Of a DNA stretch of 64,000 nucleotides, positions 53,832-62,580 are shown piece after piece. The DNA is from Vulcanimicrobiota bacterium (GTDB taxonomy: Bacteria > Vulcanimicrobiota > Vulcanimicrobiia > Vulcanimicrobiales > Vulcanimicrobiaceae), in NCBI GenBank assembly GCA_003161435.1, contig PMOS01000020.1, positions 194,611 through 258,610 of the forward strand, given 5' to 3'. Under the pieces are notes generated by a model. That model was given only the letters and a program-made list of their open reading frames with translations. It was not told the origin of the DNA and did no database searches. Position numbers and translations under genes: made by a program. Each line of letters opens with the position of its first letter. The stretch's first letter is position 1.

Positions 53832-54743
53832 GTGAAACGGATTTCCACGATCGGCGGCGCCGTGCTCGGCCTCGCGATCCTCGCAGCCTGCGGTGGCGGC
53901 GGCTCCGGAGTGAGCGCCCCAACCGCCCTCCCTCAAGCGCCCAACGGATCGTTGCCGCAATCGTTCTCCGAAAGCAGAGCGGTCGCGATCCCGGCTCCGG
54001 CGCCCGGCGCCAACAGCCTCTCGGTGCGGCTCCCGACGGATCCGAGCGGCGCCTCGGTGACCGTCGCGTTCCCGGCCAGCGGCACCATCACCGCCGGCAC
54101 GAAGGTCGCCGCCACCTACAGCTCGCACGGCGATGCGTCGACCCGCGACACCGACGGCTTCACCGCCATTGCGTACTTTGAGCTGGAGTTCTTTGCCCCG
54201 GTCACGCTGCCGGAGGCGCCGGCCTTCTCCTTGATCGAGCCGGGGACGTTTGCGACCGCCGGAACGACGTACTGGCTAGCATTCTACGATCCCGTCGGGC
54301 CGGCCCCGGGTTGGCACGACGACTTCGAAGGTCCGGCCGTGCTAGCGGCGGCGCCGAACGCGGCCGGCAAGCCCGCGACCGAGTTCACGTTCGCTTCGAA
54401 CGGCCGGCCGATCACGTTCAACGCGGTTCAGCTCTACTATTTCGCGTTGATCGCACGGCAGGGCGTAACACCGACGCCGCCGCCGTCACCCAGACCGTCG
54501 GAGTCGCCCGAACCGCACCCGTCGAAATCGCCCGAGCCGGTGACGTCGCCGACGCCGAAGCCGTCGCATTCGCCGTCGCCGTGCCCATCGAAGTCCCCCG
54601 AGCCGCACCCGTCGAAGTCGCCCCAGCCGACGCACTCGCCGACGCCGAAACCATCTCATTCCCCGGAACCGACGCACTCGCCGGAGCCGACAGCGACGCC
54701 GACGCCGACGCCGACAGCGTCTCCAACCTCGGCGCCGAGGTAG
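53832..54743 (+). CDS. Lipoprotein with S/P-rich C-terminal tail
   Basis: 303 residues from a GTG. Lipobox Cys20 (AILAACGGGG). A ~190-residue domain follows: SLSVRLPTDPSGASVTVAFP, FELEFFAPVTLPEAPAFSLI and TTYWLAFYDPVGPAPGWHD, a beta-rich fold not recognised. The last ~85 residues are repeats of SPEPHPSKSPEP, SPTPKPSHSP and TATPTPTP. Such tails are probably wall- or envelope-spanning, similar in style to the T/P linker of the ice-binding-like lipoprotein. No function can be assigned. Confidence 0.65.
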   Translation: MKRISTIGGAVLGLAILAACGGGGSGVSAPTALPQAPNGSLPQSFSESRAVAIPAPAPGANSLSVRLPTDPSGASVTVAFPASGTITAGTKVAATYSSHGDASTRDTDGFTAIAYFELEFFAPVTLPEAPAFSLIEPGTFATAGTTYWLAFYDPVGPAPGWHDDFEGPAVLAAAPNAAGKPATEFTFASNGRPITFNAVQLYYFALIARQGVTPTPPPSPRPSESPEPHPSKSPEPVTSPTPKPSHSPSPCPSKSPEPHPSKSPQPTHSPTPKPSHSPEPTHSPEPTATPTPTPTASPTSAPR

Positions 54744-54847
54744 AACGCTAGCCGGGTCCGAGACCCCGCGCACGCGACGGGGCGGTGAGGTGACGCCGCT
54801 CCGTCGAAAGCGCGCTGAATGAGCGCTGCCTCGATGAGGTCCCAACG

Positions 54848-55699
54848 GTGATCCTGCGCCTGCGCGATCGCGTGCTCGACCTGCGCGACACGGCGAAGGT
54901 CATGGGGATCGTCAACGTCAGCCGTGATTCGTTCTACGAGCACGTCGACTCGGTCGATGCCGCGGTTGCAGCGGCGCGGGCGATGGTCGCCGACGGCGCC
55001 ACGCTGATCGATCTCGGCGGGCAGTCGTACGCCGCCGGGAACGGGAGCATCTCAGCGGACGAGGAGCGGCGGCGCGTCGTCCCGGCCGTGCGCGCGCTCG
55101 TCGACGCGCAGCTCGACGTCGTGCTCTCGATCGACACGTACACCGCTTCGGTCGCCGGTGCCGCACTCGCCGCGGGTGCGCACGTGATCAACGACTGCAG
55201 CGGCCTCTCCGACCCCGCGCTCGCCGCGACGGTCGCCGAGCACGACGCGGGATTGGTCATCATGCACCTCAAGGGCCGGCTGAAGGTGCGCGATCCGGAG
55301 GCGTACGTCTATCGCGACGTGATGGCCGAGATCATCGCCTTCTTGTTCGAGCAGACAGAGCGCGCGATCGCGGCGGGCGTCCGGCGCGATGCGATCGTCA
55401 TCGATCCCGGGCTCGAGTTCGGCAAGGAGCCGGCGACCGATCTGGAGATTCTGCGACGTTTCGGCGAGCTGCGCGCGCTCGGTTTTCCGATGTTGCTGGC
55501 CGCGTCACGCAAGAGCTTCCTCGGGCGCGTCGTCGGGCGGCCGGCAAAAGAGCTCTTGCCCGCGTCGCTCGCCGCGGCGGCGATCGGGATCATGGCGGGG
55601 GCGAGGTTGGTGCGCGCGCACGACGTCGCGGAAACCGTCCAGCTGGCGCAGATGATGGCCGCCGTCATGGGCAACTCTCCGGCGGTGCAGGCGGTCTAG
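54848..55699 (+). CDS. folP: Dihydropteroate synthase
   Basis: A 283-residue TIM-barrel. MGIVNVSRDSFYEHVDSVD is the pterin-loop signature (a variant of NVTPDSF), followed by LIDLGGQSYA, LSIDTYTA, HVINDCSG, IDPGLEFGK and LLAASRKSFLGR. It joins pABA to dihydropterin pyrophosphate in folate synthesis. The GTG start leads directly into VILRLRDRVLDL. It is eight bases upstream of the folK-folE2 fusion, forming a compact folate operon. The pterin-loop variation could affect sulfonamide sensitivity, but this is speculation. Confidence 0.9.
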   Translation: MILRLRDRVLDLRDTAKVMGIVNVSRDSFYEHVDSVDAAVAAARAMVADGATLIDLGGQSYAAGNGSISADEERRRVVPAVRALVDAQLDVVLSIDTYTASVAGAALAAGAHVINDCSGLSDPALAATVAEHDAGLVIMHLKGRLKVRDPEAYVYRDVMAEIIAFLFEQTERAIAAGVRRDAIVIDPGLEFGKEPATDLEILRRFGELRALGFPMLLAASRKSFLGRVVGRPAKELLPASLAAAAIGIMAGARLVRAHDVAETVQLAQMMAAVMGNSPAVQAV

Positions 55700-55707
55700 A
55701 GCGAACG

Positions 55708-57189
55708 ATGCGCACCGTCTACGTCGGCATCGGCTCCAACTTGGGCGATCGGCAGAGCACGATCTTGGCCGCGCTTCAGCGGCTGCGCAAGAGCGCCCGC
55801 GTCGAGGAGGTCTCGTCGTACTACGAGACGCCGCCCGCCAACGGTGTCGCCGGACCCGCCTTTCTCAACATCGCTGCCAAGCTCGTCACCGGGCTGGAAC
55901 CGATCGAGCTCGAGCGTTTCGCGCGGTCGGTCGAAACCGCGATCGGCCGCCAGACACGCACGCCGCTCGACGCGCGGCCGATCGACATCGACATCTTGCT
56001 GATCGACGACTTGGTCGCCGACTTCGGGCGCTTCGAAGTGCCGCATCCGTATCTCGACGCGCGCGCCTTCAACCTGATCCCGCTGGCCGAAATCGCGCCG
56101 CACGTGGTCGAACCGCGCACCGGCAAGACGATCGCCGAGCTGGCGGCGGCCGTGCCGCACGAGGGCATCACGCGCAAGACGCGCGCCATCCACTTCGTCG
56201 CTAACCGCCAGGAAGAGACGCCGGACGTGCGGCTCTCGCTCAACCGCGTCGGCGTGTCGTCGGTCAAGCATATCATCCGGCTGAACGTCGCCGGCGTGGA
56301 GCGGCAGTTCTACGGTGACTTCACCATGGTCGCCGACCTCGCGCCCGACAAGGCGGGCGTGCACATGTCGCGCTTCGCCGAGTTGCTCGAAGCCGCGACG
56401 CTCGACGTGCTCGCGCGCAAAGACAAGCCGTCGCGCATCGAGGATCTCACCGAGCAGATTGCGCGCGAGATCGTCGGCTCGCAAGGCGCGCTCCGGGCGG
56501 ACGTGCGGTTGCGCGCCGAGTTCGGCCTGGAGCGCTGGACGCCGGTGAGCGGGAAGCGCACCGAGGAGACGTACACGCTGATCGGTATCGCGCACGCCGA
56601 CGCGCACCGCACGCGCCGCATCGTCGGGGTCGAAGCCGAAGGGATGACGGCTTGCCCCTGCGCGCAGCTGATGGTGCGCGAGCATTCGATCCGCGAGTTG
56701 CAGGAGGCGGGCTTCAGCGCCGCCGACGCGACCCGAGCGGTGGACGCCCTGCCGGTCGCCACCCACAATCAACGCGGTCGCGGCGGGATCTACATCGGCG
56801 CGGAAAGCCCGTACTCCGACGACCTGCGCGCCGAAGATCTGGTTGAGATCGTCGAGTCCTCGATGTCGAGCGAGACGTACGATCTCCTCAAGCGGCCCGA
56901 CGAGTTCTTCATCGTGAACAAGGCGCACCACAACCCGAAGTTCGTCGAGGACGTCGTGCGCGGCATCCTGGCGCGCGCGCTCGACGTCTACGCCGACTTC
57001 CCCGACGGCACGTACATCGCGGCCAGTCAAGTGAACTACGAGTCGATCCACAAGCACGACGCGTTCGCCGAAGCCTTCGGCCTGTTCGGCGAGTTCCGCC
57101 GCGAGCTGCGCGACAACACCCACGTCGACCAAAAAACCGACCTCGCCACCTGGCTCGGCACCCGCCCCTCATCGGTCGTCAGCCTGTAG
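55708..57189 (+). CDS. Fused FolK (HPPK) and FolE2 (GTP cyclohydrolase IB)
   Basis: 493 residues, two enzymes in one chain. Residues 1-~150 are FolK: TVYVGIGSNLGDRQSTILAA, SSYYETPPANGVAGPAFLN and RPIDIDILLIDD (Mg-binding Asp pair). Residues ~165-493 are FolE2/MptA: LSLNRVGVSSVKHIIRLNV, MSRFAELLEAATLD, EGMTACPCAQLMVRE and DALPVATHNQRGRGGIYI, with the metal-dependent active site. FolE2 opens the pathway (GTP to dihydroneopterin triphosphate) and FolK acts two steps later; FolP is next door, while FolB is not seen. The frame is continuous, so this is a true fusion and not overlapping genes. Confidence 0.88.
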   Translation: MRTVYVGIGSNLGDRQSTILAALQRLRKSARVEEVSSYYETPPANGVAGPAFLNIAAKLVTGLEPIELERFARSVETAIGRQTRTPLDARPIDIDILLIDDLVADFGRFEVPHPYLDARAFNLIPLAEIAPHVVEPRTGKTIAELAAAVPHEGITRKTRAIHFVANRQEETPDVRLSLNRVGVSSVKHIIRLNVAGVERQFYGDFTMVADLAPDKAGVHMSRFAELLEAATLDVLARKDKPSRIEDLTEQIAREIVGSQGALRADVRLRAEFGLERWTPVSGKRTEETYTLIGIAHADAHRTRRIVGVEAEGMTACPCAQLMVREHSIRELQEAGFSAADATRAVDALPVATHNQRGRGGIYIGAESPYSDDLRAEDLVEIVESSMSSETYDLLKRPDEFFIVNKAHHNPKFVEDVVRGILARALDVYADFPDGTYIAASQVNYESIHKHDAFAEAFGLFGEFRRELRDNTHVDQKTDLATWLGTRPSSVVSL

Positions 57190-57193
57190 CCGA

Positions 57194-57258
57194 CGTCACA
57201 CTGAGCGCAGTCGAAGCGCGAACGATCGTACCAAGGGACGACAGGCTCAGCATGACAG
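57194..57258. repeat. REP-like palindromic repeat
   Basis: GTCACACTGAGCGCAGTCGA and, inverted 25 bases later, GACAGGCTCAGCATGAC form a stem-capable palindrome. The same family is at 40176-40247 and 61371-61582. It lies directly after the folK-folE2 fusion and may act as a terminator. Confidence 0.75.
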
Positions 57259-57277
57259 CGCGACGTATCGTGGCCGC

Positions 57278-58354
57278 ATGCTGACTCGATTGCTTCTGGC
57301 TTGCGGTTTGGCGTTGGCGGTGGTGGCGCCGGTGCGGGCTGCGAGTTGGCCGGCGCCGGTGGACGGTACGTATGTTGTGCCGGAGTTTCGGTTCGACGAC
57401 GGTGAGACGATGCGGGACCTGCGCCTGCATTACGTCACGCTGGGATCGCCGCATCACGATGCGGCGGGCCACGTCGACAACGCCGTGTTGGTGCTGCACG
57501 GCACCGGCGGCGACACGAATCAATTCCTGCGCGATCAGTTCGCCGGCGTGTTGTTCGTGCCGGGCGGCCTGCTGGATGCGTCGAAGTATTTCATCGTCAT
57601 CACCGACGGCATCGGGCACGGCAAGTCGTCGAAGCCCAGCGATGGCCTGCGCGAGAAGTTCCCGCACTACGGATACCGCGACATGGTCCGCGCGCAGCAC
57701 GACGTGCTGGTCGACGCGCTGCACGTCGACCATCTTCGGCTCGTGATGGGCACGTCGATGGGCGGAATGCAGACCTGGCTTTGGGGCGAGACCTATCCGT
57801 CGATGATGGACGCGCTGATGCCGCTGGCCAGCCTGCCGATCCAGATCTCCGGCCGCAATCGCGTCTGGCGGGACATGATCGTCGACGACATCCGCAACGA
57901 CCCGGACTATCGGGGCGGCGAATATCGCAACGAACCGATCCGTGGCCTCGAGGCCGCCTGGTACATCGAGTGGATCTTCGGCTCCGCGCCGCTGTACGAC
58001 CAGACGCTGCTGCCGACACAGTCAGCCTCCGACGCGTACTTCATGGAGAAGGTCAAGCCCACCGCGATGCGGTTGGACGCGAACGACATGATGTACCAGT
58101 TCGAGTCGTCACGCGACTACGACCCCGAGCCCGACCTCGGCAAGATCACCGCGGCGCTCCTCGCCGTGAACAGCGCCGATGATCAGATCAACCCGCCCGA
58201 GCTCGGCATCGTCGACAAGGATATCGCGAAAGTCCGCCACGGCCGGTTCGTCCTGTTGCCTATCACCTCGGCGACGCGCGGCCACGGCACGCACACGCTG
58301 CCCGCGATCTGGGGCAAATATCTGGAGCAGCTGCTCACGTCGTCCGCGCGCTAG
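57278..58354 (+). CDS. Secreted alpha/beta hydrolase, homoserine-acetyltransferase-like
   Basis: 358 residues with a signal peptide (RLLLACGLALAVVAPVRAAS). The fold is MetX-like: LHYVTLGSPHHDAAGHVDNA, VLVLHGTGGD, the nucleophile elbow GTSMGGMQTWLWGE, and late NSADDQINPPEL (Asp) and ATRGHGTHTLP (His). MetX itself is cytosolic; a secreted relative probably hydrolyses or transfers acyl groups outside the cytoplasm. It ends immediately before the glycosyltransferase ATG. Product specificity unknown. Confidence 0.82.
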   Translation: MLTRLLLACGLALAVVAPVRAASWPAPVDGTYVVPEFRFDDGETMRDLRLHYVTLGSPHHDAAGHVDNAVLVLHGTGGDTNQFLRDQFAGVLFVPGGLLDASKYFIVITDGIGHGKSSKPSDGLREKFPHYGYRDMVRAQHDVLVDALHVDHLRLVMGTSMGGMQTWLWGETYPSMMDALMPLASLPIQISGRNRVWRDMIVDDIRNDPDYRGGEYRNEPIRGLEAAWYIEWIFGSAPLYDQTLLPTQSASDAYFMEKVKPTAMRLDANDMMYQFESSRDYDPEPDLGKITAALLAVNSADDQINPPELGIVDKDIAKVRHGRFVLLPITSATRGHGTHTLPAIWGKYLEQLLTSSAR

Positions 58355-59416
58355 ATGGCGATTCCGGAGATCTTCGTCGCTGGGCTGCATCTGCGGTGGG
58401 ATGGGGTGTGGCAGCGGCCGCATCAGCTGCTGTCGCGTGTCGCGCGTGAGGTTCAGGTTGTCGTCGTCGAGGAGCCGCATGCGGCGTTCGAGGATCGCGA
58501 CGATATACGCACTGAGGGAAACGTAACGATCGTACGACCGCTTCGCCGGCGGGGTTGGTCGCTGCCGCTGCTCGACGACGCGACGATCGCCACGGTACGT
58601 GCGATCGTGGGTTCGGCACGCCCGGGCGCGTGGCTCTATACGCCGATGATGCTCGAGCTGGCCGATGCCTTCGAAGCGCAACCAGTCGTGTACGACGTGA
58701 TGGACGAGCTCGCGCAATTCGACGTCGTGCCCGATGGGATGGCCGATCGTGAGCGTGCGCTGCTCGAGAGCGCCGACCTGGTCTTTACCGGCGGGCGTTC
58801 GCTGTACGCTAAGCGTGCGGCGATCGGCCCGAAGGTGCGCTGCGAGCCCAGCGGGGTCGAGTTCGAGCGCTTCGCCGCGGATGTCGCGCCGCACCCGTTG
58901 CCCGCACAGCTCCGCGGGCCGGTGTTCGGGTACGTCGGCGTGATCGATGAGCGGCTCGACGTCGAGTTGATCGCCGCGTTGGCGAACGCGTTTCCCGGCG
59001 GGCACGTGATGCTCGTCGGGCCCGTCTTCAAGCTCGATCCGGCTCGGTTACCGCGACGCGACAACGTGCACCTGACGGGCGCCGTCCCGTACGATTCGCT
59101 GCCGTCGTGGCTGGCCGGCTTCGATGTCGCGCTGATGCCGTTCGCGCGGAACGCGGCGACCGAGTTCATCTCGCCGACCAAGACGCTAGAATACTTCGCG
59201 GCTCGGAAGCCGGTCGTTTCGACCGTGATCGCCGACGTCGCCGCGGAGTTCAGCGATGCCGCGTTGGTCGCGGACGGCGCGGAAGCGTTCGTCGCGGCAG
59301 CGCGCGCTGCGCTCACCGCATCGCCCGAACGGATCGCGCTCGGCGTCGCGCACGCTCGCGCGCGGACCTGGGATGCCATCGCCGCTCGGATGATCGATGC
59401 GGTCGAAGCGCTCTAG
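58355..59416 (+). CDS. Glycosyltransferase, GT4-like (GT-B fold)
   Basis: 353 residues. The N-terminus is unusual for GT4: LHLRWDGVWQRPHQLLSRVA, the 'W-RPH' motif of a family of teichuronate/exopolysaccharide-type transferases. Later VFGYVGVIDERLDVELIAAL, VPYDSLPSWLAGFDVALMPF and EFISPTKTLEYFAARKPVV form the nucleotide-sugar site, including the second E of the EX7E-like motif. Donor and acceptor are unknown. It begins at the preceding stop and overlaps the next gene by 20 bases. Confidence 0.85.
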   Translation: MAIPEIFVAGLHLRWDGVWQRPHQLLSRVAREVQVVVVEEPHAAFEDRDDIRTEGNVTIVRPLRRRGWSLPLLDDATIATVRAIVGSARPGAWLYTPMMLELADAFEAQPVVYDVMDELAQFDVVPDGMADRERALLESADLVFTGGRSLYAKRAAIGPKVRCEPSGVEFERFAADVAPHPLPAQLRGPVFGYVGVIDERLDVELIAALANAFPGGHVMLVGPVFKLDPARLPRRDNVHLTGAVPYDSLPSWLAGFDVALMPFARNAATEFISPTKTLEYFAARKPVVSTVIADVAAEFSDAALVADGAEAFVAAARAALTASPERIALGVAHARARTWDAIAARMIDAVEAL

Positions 59417-60164
59417 CCCGCGCCCTGCGGCGAAGGCGTCCGCTACGGCCGACCCGCTGAACCTGCAGACGACGTTTCGCTTTCTGCGCGGTCTCAAACG
59501 GAACAACGACCGTACGTGGTTTCACGCCAACCGCACCGCCTGGGACGCGCACGTGCGTCACGCGTTCGAGGACCTCGTGACGATGCTGCTGCTCGACGGT
59601 TCGATGACCGACGAACGGCTGGCCCACGTCGATCCGCGCGCGTGTCTCTTTCGCCTCGCCAACGACACGCGGTTCCACCTGACGAAGGCCCCGTACAAGA
59701 CGTGGCTCTCGGCGTGGATGTCGCCGGGAGGCAAAGACGGTGCGTTCTCCGGGTACTACATTCACCTGGCCCCGGGCAATACGCACTTCTCGGCTGGGAT
59801 CTACGTGCCGACTAAACCGGCGATCCACGCGCTACGCAGCGCGTTCACCGAGGACGGCATCGAGGCACGCGCGTTCGATCGCATCCTCGCGTCGAAGGCG
59901 ATGCGACCATATCTGCCGCTCGACACCGAGCCAATGCGCGTGACGCCGCGCGGCTTCCCGAAGGCGCACCCACGGCTGCCGCTCATTCGGGCGCGCAACT
60001 ACCTCGTTCGGCGCGACGTCCCCGACCGCGAGCTGCGGGAGCGCGGCGCCTTTGCCGTGTTCCGCGATGCAATGCGCGCCACCGCGCCGTTCGTGAGGTG
60101 GATCGCCGCACGCGCAGCGGTGACACGCGAGCGCGACGACGACGATCTCAGCTGGGAGGAGTGA
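59397..60164 (+). CDS. TIGR02453/DUF2461 family protein
   Basis: 255 residues. After a basic leader, LQTTFRFLRGLKRNNDRTWF is the family signature, then RLANDTRFHLTKAPYKTWLS and GYYIHLAPGNTHFSAGIYVP. This matches the conserved DUF2461/TIGR02453 family of unknown function found widely in bacteria and fungi. It overlaps the glycosyltransferase by 20 bases at its start and the convergent M48 gene by 17 at its end. Confidence 0.85.
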   Translation: MRSKRSSPRPAAKASATADPLNLQTTFRFLRGLKRNNDRTWFHANRTAWDAHVRHAFEDLVTMLLLDGSMTDERLAHVDPRACLFRLANDTRFHLTKAPYKTWLSAWMSPGGKDGAFSGYYIHLAPGNTHFSAGIYVPTKPAIHALRSAFTEDGIEARAFDRILASKAMRPYLPLDTEPMRVTPRGFPKAHPRLPLIRARNYLVRRDVPDRELRERGAFAVFRDAMRATAPFVRWIAARAAVTRERDDDDLSWEE

Positions 60165-61353
60165 CGGCACGCTCGAGGTCGCGAATGCGCGACGCGAGCG
60201 GAGGGTGCGAGGCGAACAGCAACTCCGCCCAGCGCGGCGGGTTCGGGTCGGCGAGGTTCTGCTCGCCGAGCCGGCGGAAGGCGCGTACCCCGGCCGACGG
60301 GTCGCCGGTGGCGCCCAGCGCAAAACGATCGGCCCGGCGTTCCATCGCGCGCGATGCCGCATTTGCCAACGGCATAAGCGCGAGTTGTATCAGGGTTGCG
60401 TAGAAGGTGAGGCGCGCGCCTTGTGCCGCCGAGTCCAGCCCGTGTCGCGTCGTCCGCCGTAGCAGGGCGTCGGCGGTCAGCAGCGTCACCGACAACATCC
60501 CGGTTCCCAGCGCGATCCCAAGCCATGGATCGCGGCGGACGTAGTGACCCAGCTCGTGCGCGACGACGAACAACGTTTCGTCGGACGGAAACGCAGCGAC
60601 GAGCGTGTCGCCGAGGACGATGCGCTCGGTGCCGAGCACGCCGGTCACGAACGCGTTGGCCTTCTTGGTCTGACGGCTCATGTCGAACCGTAGGATTGAC
60701 GCGTTGCCCGCGCCGTAGCGCGCCGCGAGCTCGCGGATGCGGCGCTCGAGCTCCCCGGTGATCGGCTCGTACGTATTGAATAACGGCATCACGAACGTCG
60801 GCGCTACGATCGTCGCGAACGCCAGCAGCGGCGGCGTGGTGGCGATCGCAATCGCGGGCCAGCGGCGCGGCGCGCGCACGACGATCGCATCGGCCAGCTC
60901 GACGAGCAGCGCTGTCACGACCGCGGCGACCGCCAATCCCTTCGCCTGATCGGCGAGCCAGCCGCGCGCGCTCTGCTCCGACGTTCCATAGGTTCGCTCC
61001 CGAACGTAGCCTTCGACGTAGTCCGCGCCGAGATCGCGCAGGCTGTCGAACGCGAGCGCGGCGAGTGCGAACGCCGGCGCACGCAGCGGCCGCGGCAGTG
61101 GTCGTAGCGCGCGATCGAGCGGATCCGCCAGCACGAACGCGGTCATCGCGACGGCGGCCACGCTGCGCGCGACACCCGCCAGCATGAGCGCGCGTTGCTC
61201 TGCAGCATACCGCTTCGGATCGCGTTGGACGCGAGCGGGATACGGGCTCCGCAGGTCGCGCAACGCCTGAACCTTCCGCATCGCGGCATAACCGAGCACG
61301 AATCCCGTCGCCGCACCGAGGGCAACCCTACGCATCACCGTCGCGTTAGACAC
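60148..61353 (-). CDS. M48 family membrane metalloprotease (Ste24/CAAX-protease-like)
   Basis: 401 residues. Several N-terminal membrane helices are followed by the zinc motif VVAHELGHYVRRD, with the third ligand likely in MERRADRFALG. Preceding TYGTSEQSARGWLADQAKG and MSRQTKKANAFVTGVLGTER are conserved in Ste24-type M48A peptidases. The bacterial role is usually membrane-protein quality control. A GTG start at 61353 is used; an ATG at 61335 is nearly as good. Confidence 0.88.
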   Translation of the reverse strand: MSNATVMRRVALGAATGFVLGYAAMRKVQALRDLRSPYPARVQRDPKRYAAEQRALMLAGVARSVAAVAMTAFVLADPLDRALRPLPRPLRAPAFALAALAFDSLRDLGADYVEGYVRERTYGTSEQSARGWLADQAKGLAVAAVVTALLVELADAIVVRAPRRWPAIAIATTPPLLAFATIVAPTFVMPLFNTYEPITGELERRIRELAARYGAGNASILRFDMSRQTKKANAFVTGVLGTERIVLGDTLVAAFPSDETLFVVAHELGHYVRRDPWLGIALGTGMLSVTLLTADALLRRTTRHGLDSAAQGARLTFYATLIQLALMPLANAASRAMERRADRFALGATGDPSAGVRAFRRLGEQNLADPNPPRWAELLFASHPPLASRIRDLERAVTPPS

Positions 61354-61370
61354 CTCGCCCCTGTACCCGC

Positions 61371-61582
61371 CCTCGTCACAATGAGCCTGTCAGAACAGCT
61401 TTCGTCATGCTAGGCCTGTCGGAACGGCTTTCGTCACCCTGAGCCTGTCGAAGGGCGACGGCGTTACCGCAATCGAACCCCTTGCCACCGTCATTCTGAG
61501 CCTGGCGAAGGATGACGGCCGTGCCGTGCAGCGAGCGTGCAGAAAAGGCACGATTGTCGCTCCTTCGACGCGCTTAGGATGA
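61371..61582. repeat. Cluster of REP-like repeats
   Basis: About five related units lie in 210 bases: CAATGAGCCTGTCAGAACAG, GCTAGGCCTGTCGGAACGG, CACCCTGAGCCTGTCGAAGG, CATTCTGAGCCTGGCGAAGG and, inverted, CCTTCGACGCGCTTAGGATG. They are diverged copies of the CCTGAGCCTGTCGAAGG palindrome half. The last unit runs into the start codon of the metallophosphoesterase gene. Confidence 0.8.
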
Positions 61583-62262
61583 CAGACTTGCACTGCGTTG
61601 CTATCTCCGATACGCACAATCGAGCCGAGCGGGTCGCGATCCCGGACGGTGATCTGCTGCTGCATGCCGGCGATCTCACCATGCAGGGCAGCGAGGCGGA
61701 ACTGCAGCGTGCGGCGTGTTGGCTCGGAACGATGCAGCACCGGTTTCGTGCGATCGTAGCGATCCCCGGCAACCACGACTTCGGCATCGCCGCCGATCCC
61801 GAAGGGTACCGCGAGCTGTTCCGCGCGAACGGCGTCACGCTGTTGATCGATGAGGCGGCCGTCGTCGAAGGACTGAACGTGTACGGCTCACCGTGGCAGC
61901 CGTGGTTCTACGACTGGGCGTACAACTTTCCGCAGGACGACGACGGAGCGTTCGCGCGCCAAACATGGGCCGCGATCCCGCGCGACACCGACGTCTTGAT
62001 GACCCACGGACCGCCGTACGGCATCCTCGACAAGACCTTCGGCGGCCAAGACACGCGCGCCGGTTGCCCGTATCTCTTGGCGGCAGTTCAGGGACTGGCG
62101 CCGCGGCTCCAGGTCCATCTGTTCGGGCACATCCACGAAGCCTACGGACAGTTATCGCAGGGTGGGACGCTGTTCGTCAACGCATCGACCTGCGACCGCG
62201 AGCGCTATGCGCCGGTCCAGCCCCCGATCGAGCTCGACGTCCGCGTGCCCGAGCCGGGGTAA
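61579..62262 (+). CDS. Calcineurin-like metallophosphoesterase
   Basis: 227 residues. The five metal-binding blocks are intact: AISDTHN, LLHAGDLT, IPGNHDFG, MTHGPPYGILD and LFGHIHEAYG. It resembles the small UPF0046/MPPED-like group, with likely phosphodiesterase activity on unknown substrates. The ATG at 61579 is formed by the end of a REP-like repeat (...TTAGGATGACAG), so the repeat supplies its translation start region. There is no clear ribosome site other than TTAGG. Confidence 0.87.
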   Translation: MTDLHCVAISDTHNRAERVAIPDGDLLLHAGDLTMQGSEAELQRAACWLGTMQHRFRAIVAIPGNHDFGIAADPEGYRELFRANGVTLLIDEAAVVEGLNVYGSPWQPWFYDWAYNFPQDDDGAFARQTWAAIPRDTDVLMTHGPPYGILDKTFGGQDTRAGCPYLLAAVQGLAPRLQVHLFGHIHEAYGQLSQGGTLFVNASTCDRERYAPVQPPIELDVRVPEPG

Positions 62263-62346
62263 CGCGGCTACCCGGTTTCAGGTATGTCCGCTCCCGGGCC
62301 GGGGCCGTAGCGTAGGGTCACACCACGTCAACGGAGGGATGGGCCA

Positions 62347-62580
62347 GTGGCAGCCTTTCGGCATCTGTGCGAGCGGCTCGGCCGGGTCGATCGCGTCTTG
62401 CTTCGCATCCCGCGCGTCGAGGAGGGGCCGGGCGACATCGCCGTGCGCTGGCGCTGCGGCTGCTACGCCGAGGGCGAGACGCTACGATCCGTCACGCTGC
62501 GCGCCTGCCCTGGGCACGCCGCGCAGGAAGTGGAAACCCGCGCCCGCGCGCTGGCGTCCAGCGGCCCGAAGCTCGCTTAG
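62347..62580 (+). CDS. Small hypothetical protein
   Basis: 77 residues from a GTG with GGAGGGATGGG upstream. Sequence includes FRHLCERLGRVDRVLLRIPR, IAVRWRCGCYAEGETL and TLRACPGHAAQEVETRA. Three to four Cys/His residues (HLC, CGCY, CPGH) could form a small zinc-binding module. Family not recognised. It ends overlapping the convergent oxidase gene by four bases. Confidence 0.5.
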   Translation: MAAFRHLCERLGRVDRVLLRIPRVEEGPGDIAVRWRCGCYAEGETLRSVTLRACPGHAAQEVETRARALASSGPKLA

